Positions 21,439 through 31,554 are shown, counted from the first letter of the stretch. The stretch: 64,000 nt of DNA from CAWAQA01 sp963784065 (GCA_963784065.1 CAWAQA010000003.1:806001-870000); one strand, 5' to 3'. Numbers and translations are program-made. The notes: a model not told the origin generated them from the sequence alone.

Positions 21439-22459
21439 AGGCGGACCTGAAGGTCGGCCTACGTGAAGAACACCAAGGAGCTGTGGCTTCCGCCTTCAGG
21501 CGGAAGGAGACCGGATCTTCCGGCTGAAGCCGGAAGCCACGGCACCAACGCCCAGCCCGACCCTGAAGGTCGGCCTCGACGAACGCCGGGCTCCGGGCTT
21601 CGTCGATCGCGAGCACGTGTTCGTAGAGGCGGACCTTCAGGTCCGCCTGGCGTGAGCGCAGACCGGACCGCGAGAACGTCGCACTGTGGGCCAGCGTAGT
21701 CGTTGTAAGAAAGTTCGGAGAGCGGCCCGCGTCGTCGCCATCGCATCACGAACCGCAAAGCCGCAGAGCCGCCCATCCATCCGGGCCGACCGGAAGGTCG
21801 CCTACGTGAAGAACACCAAGGAGCTGTGGCTTCCGCCTTCAGGCGGAAGGAGACCGGATCTTCCGGCTGAAGCCGGAAGCCGACGGCACCAACGCCCCCG
21901 GCTGTAGCAGGAAGCCACGGCACGAACGCCCAGGCCGACCCTGAAGATCGGCGTCCACGAACGACGAGCTGCTGGACCGTTAGAAAAGTGTCGGCCTCGA
22001 CGAACGCCGGGCTCCGGGCTTCGTCGATCGCGCACACGTGTTCGTAGAGGCGGACCTTCAGGTCCGCCTGGCGTGAGCGCAGACCGGAGACCGTAGACAA
22101 CGTCGCACTGTCGGCCCGCGTCGTCGCCATCGCATCACGAACCGCAAAGCCGCAGAGCCGCCCATCCATCCGGGCCGACCGGAAGGTCGCCTACGTGAAG
22201 AACACCAAGGAGCTGTGGCTTCCACCTTCAGGCGGAAGGAGACCGATCTTCCGGCTGAAGCCGGAAGCCACGGCACCAACGCCCCAGGCCGACCCTGAAG
22301 GTCGGCCTCGACGAACGCCGGGCTCCGGCTTCGTCGATCGCGAGCACGGTTCGTAGAGGCGGACCTTCAGGTCCGCCTGGCGTGAGCGCAGACCGGAGAC
22401 CGTAGACAACGTCGCACTGTCGGCCCGCGTCGTCGCCATCGCATCACGAACCGCGGGCT
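21439..22459. repeat. Threefold tandem repeat (~340-390 bp units) full of hairpins
   Basis: Three direct copies at about 21458-21800, 21801-22189 and 22190-22455; the last is shortened at its end and the second carries a short insertion. Each begins CCTACGTGAAGAACACCAAG. Each holds several hairpins with 4-base loops: CTTCCGCC/GGCGGAAG (loop TTCA), CTTCCGGC/GCCGGAAG (loop TGAA) and AGGCGGACC/GGTCCGCCT (loop TTCA). The block fills the space between two convergent genes, reaching from the patatin stop to the cytochrome stop. Translations of the units are low-complexity and I see no real gene. Confidence 0.9.
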
Positions 22460-24202
22460 TCACAGTGATTTCAAGTACTCGATCAGGGCCGCCCGATCCG
22501 CCCGCGGAAGGTCGGTCCCGAATGCGTGGCCGCCATTACCCTTGCCAGGCTCCGCCGTGTCGTACACGAACGGGCCTTCGCTCCGGAGGCCGACGCCCTC
22601 GACGTCGAATTCGGTGCTACCAGTCCGGAACGTCTTCGCTCGTTCCGCCGGTGGCGTCATCACGTCCCACAGCGTGCGTACCGAGCCGTTATGAAAGTAA
22701 GGGGCCGACGCGAAGATGCCCTCCAGCGGCGAGGCCCAGTAGGCCGCACCACTCTTCGGCCAATCGGCTTTCTCTGAGTCCTTGTAGGCATCCTTGGCCA
22801 AGCCGAACTCGTTCGGGCGTCCGCGTGAGTGAAGCTTCATATAGTTGGCAGCGGCCTCCTGGCCCACTCTGCCGGCTAAGTCGGCTTGCCGAAGCGCTGA
22901 AATGCGATCGGCCATGCCTTTGAGGCCGGCGGCTCGAATCGCCGCTCCTTCCGCGAACTGCTGGTAGGCGGTGGGGTCCGTCCCAACGTCGTACGCCGGC
23001 CGCTCCTTGAACACGATCCCCAGGTCATTGGGAGGAAGCACCGACCGGGTGTGGCACTGCGCGCATTCCTGCTCGTACAGCGCCTGGCCCTTTTCCGACC
23101 TGCGATCGATCGAGACTTCCCAAGACGTCTTCCGGCCATTTCGGCGTTCGAAGGAGTTCCAACAGACGCTGGACCTCCGCGATGTTGTCGAAATGAATCG
23201 ATCCCAGAACGACTCCTGCCTTCTGCGCCGCGACCATCTTGGGCGGACGCACTTCAGAAGTGGAGACCGACTGCACCCAGTTTCGCGGGCCCGGATCGTG
23301 AATCTCGGCGAACCACTGGGCCCATGTGTCCGAATGCGCGAACCACATCGGCGGCAGGTTCACGGTTCCCTCGAAGCGAGGCTGCGGGCGCTTTTCGTTG
23401 CCCGCCGGAACGGTCGCCGGAACGACACCCTTCTTCGTGAGCCATGCCATCAGACCGATGTTGTTGTAGTAGCCCTGCGACAACGCATTGAGGTTACCAG
23501 GCCCGAAATCGGCGCCGGGAACGTTCGATGCGGCGAGAATTGAACGCGTGACGGCGACTGGCTGCGAGAACTCACCCACTTCGGCGCGCAAGGCAGCGAG
23601 CTCCTCCGAGCTCGGGGGCCGGCCCAGCATGTTCTGCGCAAATGCCAGGGCCAGTGCGTCATCGGTGAGCACTGCGAAAAATGTGTCGTACAGGTCGCGC
23701 GTGAACCGCGGAATATCGACGAGGCCTGGCCCTCCGTGCACCGGAAGAACCCAGCGACGCGTGGCGTTGGCCACGTCAGGCGTCGAGTACGTCAGCTGAC
23801 GTGTGTGGCATGCCGCACACGTGATGCCGACGTAGACTCGGTCTCCGAACCTGGTTGGACGGTCGTCGATCGCAAGGCCAACAGGAAGCCCATGCGGGTT
23901 GGATCGCGGACTTCCTGGCGGCGATGAACCCGTAGTCGCGCGAGATCCTGTGGACGAACCTGGCCCCTGGAGTGGCCGGATCCGGAAGGTTCAGGACAAA
24001 ATCGAGCGGCGCGAGGTTCGTCCCTTCATTGGCGTGCTCGTAGAACTCGGCTTCGCGATCAGACCATCCCTGATTGAGCTGCACGATCGTGGGAAGCAAC
24101 GGCGGTGACGCGGGCGGCGCCGATTCCCGGCAGCCGGCGGACACGGACACCATCACGAGAATCCAGAGGACGAGTTGCCGACGCGGTGATCGCCGGTGTC
24201 AT
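22460..24202 (-). CDS. Di-haem cytochrome c lipoprotein, peroxidase/RoxA-like (frameshifted)
   Basis: The intended product begins with a lipoprotein signal (RRQLVLWILVMVSVSAGC), then a CAACH haem motif (codons at 23805-23819) and a second CAQCH (23048-23062). The end has the SPLEGIFASAPYFHNGSVRT block typical of di-haem peroxidase-like proteins. At least three frame changes occur (near the start, ~23800 and ~23085); the last lies in an AAAAGGG run, which suggests sequencing error. The probable ATG is at 24202. The protein would be periplasmic and redox-active. The exact substrate cannot be told from sequence; peroxidase and oxygenase (RoxA-like) relatives share this layout. Confidence 0.75.
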
Positions 24203-24355
24203 CTTGCATTACCTCTCTGTCCGCGTGAGTCGAGTCGCCGCGAGGAGGCCGACGCGTGCGGCGACGGGCAGGACGCCAGCGCCGGGGAACATTCGTCCCC
24301 AGACTGGTACCAACGAACGAGAGGCGTGAAACCAACAGGGACGCGCGAGTTGCCG

Positions 24356-25534
24356 TCACGCGAGGAGTGTCTTGCCGGTGCCGAGCACCTCGCTCACACG
24401 CGCGAATTCATCCGTCACGTCGCCGCTCGTCAACTCGCGCGCGTCCTGTATGCGCACGTCGCGCAGCATGTAGAAGTTGATGTTCGCCCGCTGCCGCTCC
24501 CCGACGGTCTCGGGGACGCCGTTGAGAATCCCAAGCCGGCGGCTGCAGGCATCGTCCTGCCACTCGGCTGACGCCTTGCGCCCTCGCTCCTCGACGGCGA
24601 TCCGCATCAGCGCGAACTGATCCTGCGGGTTCTCGCGGCCCACACGCTCCGTGATCGCATCCCACGCCTTGTCCAGGCTTCCCTGCTGCACCACCAGGTC
24701 ATACAGGGAGCAGATGCAGCGCAGGTGATCGATCTGGACTCCCGGCTTGAGCGCCTGCAGCTTCTTCAGCGCCCGCAGCATCTTGCCGCCGTAGTCGGAA
24801 AGGATGCTCTCAACCATGATCGCCCTGAACCGCTCGACGCGGCCGACTGCCCGAAAATAGCCCTTCCAGGGCTCCACGACGTCATGCCTGCCGCGCCCGG
24901 TGCTGATGCTGTCAGCCCACTCGATCTGCTTCGGGATCGGCAGGTTCATCACGCCACGCCATTCGTCGTAGTCATCCGGATCCGTGAAGCAGGCGCGCAA
25001 CGCGGCCTCATCAGCCGCCATGAACTTCTTGAACAGCGGCGGCAGCGTACCGGTTCCGAAGTTCACCTGGGCGGGGCCGAACGAGAGGCCAGCGCCGTCG
25101 AAGTTGCCCGTAATCTGCTGAAACTTGTCGCCGGCGGTCTCGAATGCGGCGGTGACCGAGAACGCGGTCTCCAGCGCCTGCTCCAGATCAATCAGCGGCA
25201 AGCTGTCGGGATTCGGGATGCTGACGCGGACACCGCCATCATCGCGGGAGGCGCTTGCGAACACGCGGCGATCGCGCAGGGCCTCGGCCGCAGCCAGGAG
25301 CTCCGCCGCAGGCTCGCCGGCGACGATCGCCGTCAGGCCGTCCGCGTCGGTCCCCTTCAAAGACAATGACTTGCCGAAGCGGTCGCGAAGCAGCTGAAGG
25401 GCGGATACGAGCTCACGATGTACCCGGACGCTTCCATCAGGCTTCCTGAACTCCTTCAGTCTGAAGCTCGGAGTGAGACGCCGATTGCCGTCGCCACCGA
25501 CGACGAAGCCGCCTTGCCAGTCCACGGTCCACAT
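24356..25534 (-). CDS. Putative peptidoglycan-active protein without signal peptide
   Basis: 392 residues, intact. The start at 25534 has AGGAGG 9 bases upstream. The N-terminal ~80 residues (SFRLKEFRKPDGSVRVHREL) look like the beginning of an M15-type/YcbK-like peptidase fold. A central block, ITGNFDGAGLSFGPAQVNFG, recalls the lysozyme-like segment of several proteins annotated as peptidoglycan-binding or hydrolysing. No Sec or Tat signal is seen, so a cell-wall enzyme here would need another exit route, such as the T6SS, or act only on lysis. I am not certain of the family. Confidence 0.6.
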   Translation of the reverse strand: MWTVDWQGGFVVGGDGNRRLTPSFRLKEFRKPDGSVRVHRELVSALQLLRDRFGKSLSLKGTDADGLTAIVAGEPAAELLAAAEALRDRRVFASASRDDGGVRVSIPNPDSLPLIDLEQALETAFSVTAAFETAGDKFQQITGNFDGAGLSFGPAQVNFGTGTLPPLFKKFMAADEAALRACFTDPDDYDEWRGVMNLPIPKQIEWADSISTGRGRHDVVEPWKGYFRAVGRVERFRAIMVESILSDYGGKMLRALKKLQALKPGVQIDHLRCICSLYDLVVQQGSLDKAWDAITERVGRENPQDQFALMRIAVEERGRKASAEWQDDACSRRLGILNGVPETVGERQRANINFYMLRDVRIQDARELTSGDVTDEFARVSEVLGTGKTLLA

Positions 25535-25805
25535 GATGGATGCCCTCCTAGCCTTCTGAACGCTTGACGCGCGTAAAGATAACACCCACGCGCGGACTCG
25601 GGCGTGGTTACACAGCCGTCGCGCTGGTATCGCGGTGCCGTAACGGAATATGTGCGCCTGACGCTACGTTCGTTTGCCGGCGTTGAGCAGGAACCGATGC
25701 AAGATTAGACTTTCTCGCGTGGCGCCGGCACTTCCGGCCATGGCTGGCGCTTACGCGGCTGCGGTTCTTTCGATCCGGCAGCATCCACTGATCACGTGGC
25801 ACGCC

Positions 25806-26933
25806 ATGAACATTCTGGTCACCGGCGATTTCTGTCCCCAGCTTCGACTACAGGCGCTGATCCTGGACGGGCGCGACGCCGACGTGTACAACGACTTCGC
25901 CGAGGTCCTGGCGGGCAACGACCTCGCCATTACGAACCTCGAGTGCCCGTTGGTCGTTGACGGTGAGCCAATCGCGAAGGTGGGACGTCATCTCAAGGCA
26001 TCGCCGGCATGCGTGCGGGCACTGCAATACGGTGGCTTCAATCTCCTGACGCTCGCCAACAACCACATCATGGATTACGGGGCGCCGGCCCTATCGCGGA
26101 CGATTGAACTGTGCCGGAACCACGGGATTGCGTGTGTCGGCGCCGGGCCCAGCCTGCAGGAGGCAGAACGACCGTACTTCCACAACACGCACGGCCTCAG
26201 GGTGGCGGTCCTGAGCTTTGCCGAGAACGAGTTCTCGATTGCCGGCCCGGCGTCGGCGGGAGCCAACCCGTTGAACCCGGTTCGCAACTACGCCAGGATT
26301 CGAGAGGCCGCTCAGGAGGCCGACTTCGTCTTCGTCATCGTCCACGGCGGCCACGAGCACTACTCGTTCCCGAGCCAACGGATGGTGGATACCTACCGCT
26401 TCTTCATCGAAGCCGGGGCGAACATTGTGATCGGCCACCACGCTCACTGCTACAGCGGCTTCGAAGCGTTCCGGCACGGCCACATCTTCTACGGCCTCGG
26501 CAACTTCCTGTTCGACAGCGAACGGAGACGCGATGCGAAGTGGAATCACGGCTTTGCGGTGCGGTTCTCCCTGGCTGCCGGGAAGCCGGTTACATACTCG
26601 CTGTTTCCGTACGTGCAGGGAAACCGGGAGGCCGGCGTTCGGCTTCTCGCCGGCGACAGCCTGGCGCGATTCCACGCAGACGTCCAAGCCATCAACGCGG
26701 TGATTCAGGATCCGGAGGCGCTGAGCCAGAAATGGGAGGAGTTCGTACGGCGCCATGTCAGCGGAATCACACGGTATCTACTGCCACTCAACACTTACCT
26801 CAACGATCTGTATCTCAGGCTTCGTCTGCCCTTTCCTTTTACCAGGCAGAGAACTCTGCGGCTTCTGAACATGGCGAGATGTGAAAGCCACCATGACACG
26901 CTCGTGGGCGTGCTGAAACGGCGTCTGCAATGA
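25806..26933 (+). CDS. capA: CapA-family poly-gamma-glutamate synthesis-like metallophosphatase
   Basis: 375 residues from the ATG at 25806 (upstream in-frame codons are not CapA-like). It has the PGA_cap fold motifs: TGDFCPQ near the start, NLECPLV, NLLTLANNHIMDYG, then VHGGHEHY and IGHHAHCYSGFEAF as metal-binding His clusters, and GLGNFLFDS. CapA proteins act in capsule polymer export or assembly, although many family members are of unknown substrate. Divergent from the gene at 24356, with a 271-base shared upstream region; convergent with the glycosyltransferase that follows. Confidence 0.85.
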   Translation: MNILVTGDFCPQLRLQALILDGRDADVYNDFAEVLAGNDLAITNLECPLVVDGEPIAKVGRHLKASPACVRALQYGGFNLLTLANNHIMDYGAPALSRTIELCRNHGIACVGAGPSLQEAERPYFHNTHGLRVAVLSFAENEFSIAGPASAGANPLNPVRNYARIREAAQEADFVFVIVHGGHEHYSFPSQRMVDTYRFFIEAGANIVIGHHAHCYSGFEAFRHGHIFYGLGNFLFDSERRRDAKWNHGFAVRFSLAAGKPVTYSLFPYVQGNREAGVRLLAGDSLARFHADVQAINAVIQDPEALSQKWEEFVRRHVSGITRYLLPLNTYLNDLYLRLRLPFPFTRQRTLRLLNMARCESHHDTLVGVLKRRLQ

Positions 26934-27030
26934 GCGGCATTGACGTAGACGATTGCAGCGCCTGTTCCCGGTCAGGGATTGTCCGCCGCCCCATGTCGTG
27001 CATTGCGCAGCCGCAGCTCGCACGACACTG

Positions 27031-28032
27031 TTACGAGTGCACCGGCAGGTGGCGGTCCTGCCACCGCTGGCGCACGATGCCGCCGAAACGCCAGACTTTC
27101 AGCTCCTCCTCCAGCGCGGCGGCACGATCTCCAGTGAGTCGTGCCCGCACTGATCGGACCACCGCGCTCGCGCAAGAACGATACAGGTAGCGGGGAGTTC
27201 CGCCGATGTGCGAAACCCGCTCGAAATCGAGCGCGGTTCGCTGTGGCATTTCCATGTCGACTGCGTGCTCGCGATACAGCATTGCCCGACTCACCCCATG
27301 CCAGTAGAACCACCTGCGGAAATAGCGCTTGGTCATGCGCTCACTCGGGATGACGTGAGTCACGATCATGTTGGGCAGGTAGAAGCCGCGCAGCCCGGCG
27401 GCGCGCGCACGCAAATGCCACTCGCGAACCTCTTGTCCCAGAAGCGTTCCCGTCTTCCTGCCGACTGACGTATTGAAGAGTCCGATATCATCGAACGCCG
27501 TGCGCTTGAACGAGCGTTCACACCTATAGGCGCGCGCCCCTCAAGCGGAATCGGTTGCGGACCGAAATCGAGCAGGCCCAGCACACCCCAGAGGAGACCG
27601 TTGTTCTTCGGCCACCACGACGCAGAGCGAACCCGGCCACAATGGAGAACGCGGCCCGTCACGTAGTCGCAATCGGTGCCCGCTAATACCTCGCACTGCG
27701 GCTTCAAGCCAGTCAACATCCAACCGTACATCGTCGTCGGTCGTGGCGATGATCCGGCCGAGCGCGTGCGGCATGGCGGCATTCAACGCAGCGCTGCGAC
27801 CGATAGTTTTCTCGAATACGTAGGTGAGTGTCACCGGGAACGCCGCGGCCGTGGATGTCACGACGGAGCGAGTGTCGTCAGTGGAGTTGTTGTCAGCGAC
27901 AATGACTTCCCAGGCGCCAGCGAAACGACAGGATGCCAGGCTCCGCAACGTGCGGGCAAGCTCGCCTGCGCGATTCTGCGTGGCAATGACGACGGAGATG
28001 TCCACGGCCGGCTGAGCATCGGCGTAGGTCAT
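27031..28032 (-). CDS. Family 2 glycosyltransferase (frameshifted)
   Basis: Starts MTYADAQPAVDISVVIATQN with a GGAAGGAGC site. The GT-A segments VIVADNNSTDDTRSV and IATTDDDVRLDVDWLEAAV supply the nucleotide-sugar and DXD-type motifs. The frame then changes several times between 27680 and 27400. The C-terminal part includes HVIPSERMTKRYFRRWFYWH and ends RQRWQDRHLPVHS. Probably adds sugar to a surface polysaccharide, which fits the neighbouring capA. Similar to the gene at 15852-16917. Confidence 0.72.
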
Positions 28033-28438
28033 TGCGGCTCCTTCCTCGAGCAGTTGATGCCGCCCCTGTCAGGACTGGCACAACCTCGATCGGCGTCAGC
28101 AGCGTATTCCCGATATGTGCGGGTACCACAGCGAAGCAGCGACAGGCCAAATGGCGCTCGCGCACGCAGGAATCAATGGCGCATATTATGGCAAAGGAGT
28201 CCGGCAATGCCGTCCGTTATCGAGAATCGCGAGAAGTGGTCACATGGGGACCGAGGGTCGATCGACACAATATCGCTGGTGATCGCATTCCGTTGACAGA
28301 CTGCTTCTCGGTGTTCAAGCGGCCCGGCAGCGAGGCCGCCGCGCAGGCGACGTGTGACGTCACCCGGCGTACAGGTACGATTGGTAAACCTACTCCAGGC
28401 TAGTGTCAGGAGTTCGAACGGCGTCCGCTTTGCGTGAT
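28033..28438. other. 400-base gap with no recognisable gene
   Basis: Only short frames without protein-like features are present. No repeats of the two intergenic families were seen. It holds the upstream region of the glycosyltransferase. Confidence 0.35.
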
Positions 28439-28519
28439 ATGTGGGGATGGGTGTACGCGGCCTTGATGCTTATCGGCCTGTTGGCCTACCTGTTCTTATT
28501 TGTGTGGCTGGTCAGCTAG
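28439..28519 (+). CDS. Possible 26-residue single-pass membrane peptide
   Basis: A short frame encoding MWGWVYAALMLIGLLAYLFL then FVWLVS and a TAG stop. It is one almost uninterrupted membrane helix, the size and character of small membrane subunits such as KdpF or CydX, but none of their partners is nearby. No clear ribosome-binding site precedes it (GCTTTGCGTGAT). It may be chance, though a clean hydrophobic peptide of this kind in GC-rich DNA is noteworthy. Confidence 0.25.
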   Translation: MWGWVYAALMLIGLLAYLFLFVWLVS

Positions 28520-28660
28520 TGCGAAAGGCAGGAACCGCTGGCAGCCCCGATGACTCGCCGGTAGGATTTCCCGCACCGTTCCCCCGCCGAACCGTAGTCT
28601 TCATCGCACCCGCTACGCCGCAATGGTGGCCGTGCTCTTGGTCGAGTCCCTTGCCGCAAA

Positions 28661-28694
28661 CAGTAAAGGCCGGGATTGCTCCCGGCCTTTACTG
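28661..28694 (-). terminator. Strong hairpin downstream of tRNA-Pro
   Basis: A perfect 15-base-pair stem, CAGTAAAGGCCGGGA paired with its complement, around a TTGC loop. It sits about 90 bases past the 3' end of the minus-strand tRNA gene and is followed on that strand by TTTG, a weak U-tract. Probably a tRNA terminator, although it could also act on the plus strand. Confidence 0.6.
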
Positions 28695-28786
28695 TCTAAT
28701 CCTGCTTAGCGGGGGGTTGGCGGCAGCCGTTGCGGGCAGTCACCGGTTGCCAGCCCACCCAATCCACTGCAGATTCGCCTGAAAAA

Positions 28787-28863
<77 letters not shown>

Positions 28864-28937
28864 ATATTCGAACTCTCCGATTCTAGGCCATTTTTCCAAC
28901 GGCGTCCTCATCCGACGCCGGCTTTCGCTTCCTCACC

Positions 28938-28986
28938 GTCGCAAAACCGTCGCAAAACCCCGTGATCAGCCCGCCTGTCGCAAAAC
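28938..28986. repeat. Three direct GTCGCAAAAC repeats beside an integrase remnant
   Basis: GTCGCAAAAC occurs at 28938, 28949 and 28977, between tRNA-Pro and the tail of the integrase fragment; the third copy lies inside the fragment's coding end. Spaced short direct repeats beside an integrase gene and a tRNA are typical of integrase arm-binding sites, so this could be a worn attachment region. That reading is inference. Confidence 0.35.
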
Positions 28987-29115
28987 TCCCGTCTCATTGG
29001 CGGAGCGGTTCAGCTCTTGGAGCGCTTCCCGCTTCATCTGTAGCTTCATCTGCGAGTACTTCTTGAACATCTTCGCGTCGCCTTGCCGGAGCAACTGGTC
29101 CTGGGAGCGCACGCC
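28966..29115 (-). pseudogene. C-terminal remnant of a tyrosine recombinase/phage integrase
   Basis: About 45 residues reading RSQDQLLRQGDAKMFKKYSQ then MKLQMKREALQELNRSANE, matching the C-terminal tail of site-specific integrases (the K-YS region follows the catalytic tyrosine zone). All the catalytic core is missing; similarity stops near 29110, where a methyltransferase fragment on the other strand begins. Lies 100 bases from tRNA-Pro, a common integration target. A relic of a mobile element is the simplest reading. Confidence 0.5.
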
Positions 29116-29467
29116 ACGTTCGCCGAAGCCGTCAGCGGAGGGCGAGCGGAGTTCCGCCACGGGAGCGTGGAGGCCCTTCCTTTCGGAGCGGGAACATTTG
29201 GAAAAAGCGTGCACCGTCAATACGGTCTACTTCTGGACCTCGCTCAGCGTGGATTTTGCGGAGCTCCATCGACTGGTCTTGCCAGGCGGCCGCCTGGGTG
29301 GTCGGGTTCTTCCCGAAGGAACGGATGGACGGTAACCGTCGGATATCTTCACCTCGCGTACGCCTGAAGAGGTCATCGATGCGCTCACCGACGCTGGTTT
29401 CCATGGCCTACGCGTCGAACGACCCGAACCAACCACGCGTTGGAATGTCATCATCGCGAACCGCTGA
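29107..29467 (+). pseudogene. 5'-truncated SAM-dependent methyltransferase remnant
   Basis: Pieces in three frames give AEAVSGGRAEFRHGSVEALP, TVNTVYFWTSLSVDFAELHR, LVLPGGRL, FFPKERMDG and TSRTPEEVIDALTDAGFHGL, ending WNVIIANR at a TGA at 29465-29467. These are the middle and end of a class I methyltransferase. The SAM-binding glycine loop is absent because the gene is cut near 29107, where the integrase remnant begins. With several frameshifts as well, it is almost certainly dead. Confidence 0.5.
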
Positions 29468-29566
29468 CGCGCCATGGTGACTTTGAGTCGGTTGACGGAT
29501 GCGGGACCAAGAGAGTGGCCCGAACAGGCCACCGCTGGCGCCGAAGCGACTCTACTCCTGCTGCTG

Positions 29567-30280
29567 ATGCCCAAGGTCGAGTACACGGCGATGTTGCTGG
29601 GCGCCACTGGCAACGTGGGCGGGCGCATCCTGCACCTGCTCGTGCAGAGCCCGCTGTGTAAGAAGGTGGTTGTCGTGACTCGGCGCGACGTCGCGGAGCT
29701 CGCGCCCTTCAAGGTGCATCAGGTGGTCGTGAACATGGACAAGCTGGAGGAGGCGCTCGCGCCGCACGCCAAGGGCGTCGACATCGCGCTCGCGGCGTTC
29801 GGCGTCGGTAAGGGCAGCGCGAAGATGGCGGACGAGGAGGTGCGCAAGATCGAGATCACCTACCCCACGGCCTTCGCGGCCGCGGCCAAGGCGGGCGGCG
29901 CTCGTGTGTTGGCGATGATGACAGCGGCCGGCGCCGACTCGCAGTCGTCGACCAAGTACCTCCGCAACATCGGCGACAAGGAGAAGAAGTCGGAGGAGCT
30001 CAAGTTCGACTTCCTCGGGCTCTACCGCCCGGCCGTGATCCTCGGCAACTCCAACACGCCTTCTGCACTGGGTTCTGTCGTGCCGCTGTTCCACTGGGCG
30101 ATGCCGTCTCGCTACCACTCGATTCACAAGAACGACCTGGCGCGCGCCATGGTCGCGCAGTCGGAGCGGGCGTTTCTCGCGCTCGCGCAGGGCAAAGGCC
30201 CCGCGGCTCCGGCGGTGAGGATTCTCGGGTACAAGGATATGGAGCCGTTCTTCGTGGCGGGCGACAGCGACGCGCCGTGA
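29567..30280 (+). CDS. NAD(P)-binding oxidoreductase, atypical SDR/HTATIP2-like
   Basis: About 237 residues with a Rossmann start MLLGATGNVGGRIL, the dinucleotide-binding glycine motif of atypical short-chain dehydrogenases of the NAD(P)H-binding type. Later segments KIEITYPTAFAAAAKAGGAR and KSEELKFDFLGLYRPAVILG match proteins that act as semialdehyde-reductase-like or regulatory SDRs. In-frame ATGs also exist at 29474 and 29591; I choose 29567, just before the first strand. Frame intact. Substrate unknown. Confidence 0.72.
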   Translation: MPKVEYTAMLLGATGNVGGRILHLLVQSPLCKKVVVVTRRDVAELAPFKVHQVVVNMDKLEEALAPHAKGVDIALAAFGVGKGSAKMADEEVRKIEITYPTAFAAAAKAGGARVLAMMTAAGADSQSSTKYLRNIGDKEKKSEELKFDFLGLYRPAVILGNSNTPSALGSVVPLFHWAMPSRYHSIHKNDLARAMVAQSERAFLALAQGKGPAAPAVRILGYKDMEPFFVAGDSDAP

Positions 30281-30851
30281 GCAGGAGATGCGGCAGAGGA
30301 GGAGGACTGGTTACGCGAAGATGCGCCCACACCTCGCGAATCTTCGAGCTTCTTGACGCAGCCGTTCTTCTGCCGATTTCCGATGGACTCGATCGGTGGA
30401 TGTCAGGTGGATTGGTTGCGCCCGGAGCGCGGCCTCGGCCGAAGCTGGGACACCAGTTCCTGGTCGTCCCCTCAGAGACGAACCCGCTTGTGTGGGGTCG
30501 CATCCAGGGGGGCTGGAGAGCGCGAACTTGTCCGTGACGTAGGCACGAGCTCACAGGATCCCAAGCGCGGTCATCTCGGCTGAACGTGAGCGAGCCGCTT
30601 GCGCGCATCGGCCGTACCTCGGTGGACACCCAAGAGCGGCCATTGCTGGACCAGCGAAAACCGGCCACCACGCGTCGCCAGCCGAGGCGTTGACGCCGAC
30701 GACTTGCGCACCGAGGAGGTCACGCAGTAGAACTTCACTTGTCTCGGCCGCCCTCCGTATTGGGCGGCTTTCAAGTGTCGAACAGTGTTTGGGTTCAACT
30801 GTCCAGCGAGGGTCGATCCAGGACCCGGTTGGCGAACGAGAAGGAAAGACG
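30281..30851. other. 570-base gap, no gene seen; one terminator-like hairpin
   Basis: No frame with protein-like features. Near its right end lies a hairpin (GCCGCCC/GGGCGGC, 30747-30768) followed by TTTC, upstream of the GYD gene. The rest is unremarkable GC-rich sequence. Confidence 0.35.
30747..30770 (+). terminator. Terminator-like hairpin upstream of the GYD gene
   Basis: A 7-base-pair stem GCCGCCC / GGGCGGC around the loop TCCGTATT, then TTTC. It could end transcripts from the left or be part of the leader of the GYD gene. No gene reads directly into it. Confidence 0.35.
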
Positions 30852-31178
30852 ATGCCCCTCTATCTCACGAGGTTCAGCTATACGCCAGCGACATGGACGA
30901 GGCTGATCGGTCATCCGGAGGATCGCCGGAAGGCCGCCCAGTCGTACATACAGTCAGTGGGCGGCAAGCTGCACGGGTTCTGGTACGCCTTCGGCGCCCA
31001 CGACGCCTACACCCTGTGGGAAGCTCCCGACAACGTATCCATGGCCGCGGTTGCGCTCGCGATCACCGGCGGGGGCGCGCTGAGCTCGCTGGAAACGACC
31101 GTGCTTCTGACCGTCGACGAAACGCTGGATGCCCTGCGCAAGGCCAAGGAGATCCAATATCGACCGCCCGGCGCGTAG
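30852..31178 (+). CDS. GYD-domain protein
   Basis: 108 residues starting MPLYLTRFSYTPATWTRLIG, with AAGGAAAG just upstream of the ATG. It matches the small GYD family (named for a conserved motif; here the region GKLHGFWYAFGAHDAYTLWE and a C-terminal ALRKAKEIQY). These are ferredoxin-like alpha/beta proteins of unknown role. Frame intact; stands alone. Confidence 0.78.
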   Translation: MPLYLTRFSYTPATWTRLIGHPEDRRKAAQSYIQSVGGKLHGFWYAFGAHDAYTLWEAPDNVSMAAVALAITGGGALSSLETTVLLTVDETLDALRKAKEIQYRPPGA

Positions 31179-31554
31179 CGGGTCGCCCCGGCTCGATTGC
31201 TCGAGGGCCCGGCGCGACGCGCCAGCGATTACAGCAATCTCACGCTGACGTTGCAAGCCAGTTCATGAAATCGTCCCTAACACCCGGCCACTTGCTCGCT
31301 CCGCTCGCTCGTGGCTGGTCACCACGTCTGCCGTCATCACCCGGCTCGCGTCGCTCCCCGGGATGCTGGGCGAATCCGTGCCTCCCAGCAACCAAAGCCG
31401 ATTCGTGCATTCCTTCACAGTCTCCCCAAGACAAGGCGTTGCGAGTGCTCAGTTCATGGCCCACTCGCCACCCTGGTCCAATTCACGCTGCCGTCGTCAG
31501 GCACGCGTGCGTTTTTGACCAGACCCACTATGATCGGTGGCGCGAGGAGACCAC
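31179..31554. other. 375-base gap with no recognisable gene
   Basis: Nothing protein-like or structured was identified apart from the ribosome-binding site of the next gene at its right end. Confidence 0.3.

Noticed and set aside
21440..22455. CRISPR-like array, because of regularly repeated palindromes
   Set aside because: Units are ~340-390 bp and nearly identical throughout, with no short repeat/unique-spacer pattern and no cas genes nearby.
21459..22463. Several 70-236 codon frames within the tandem repeat
   Set aside because: They are the same repeat read in different frames, with hairpin DNA translated as low-complexity peptide. No start signals support them.
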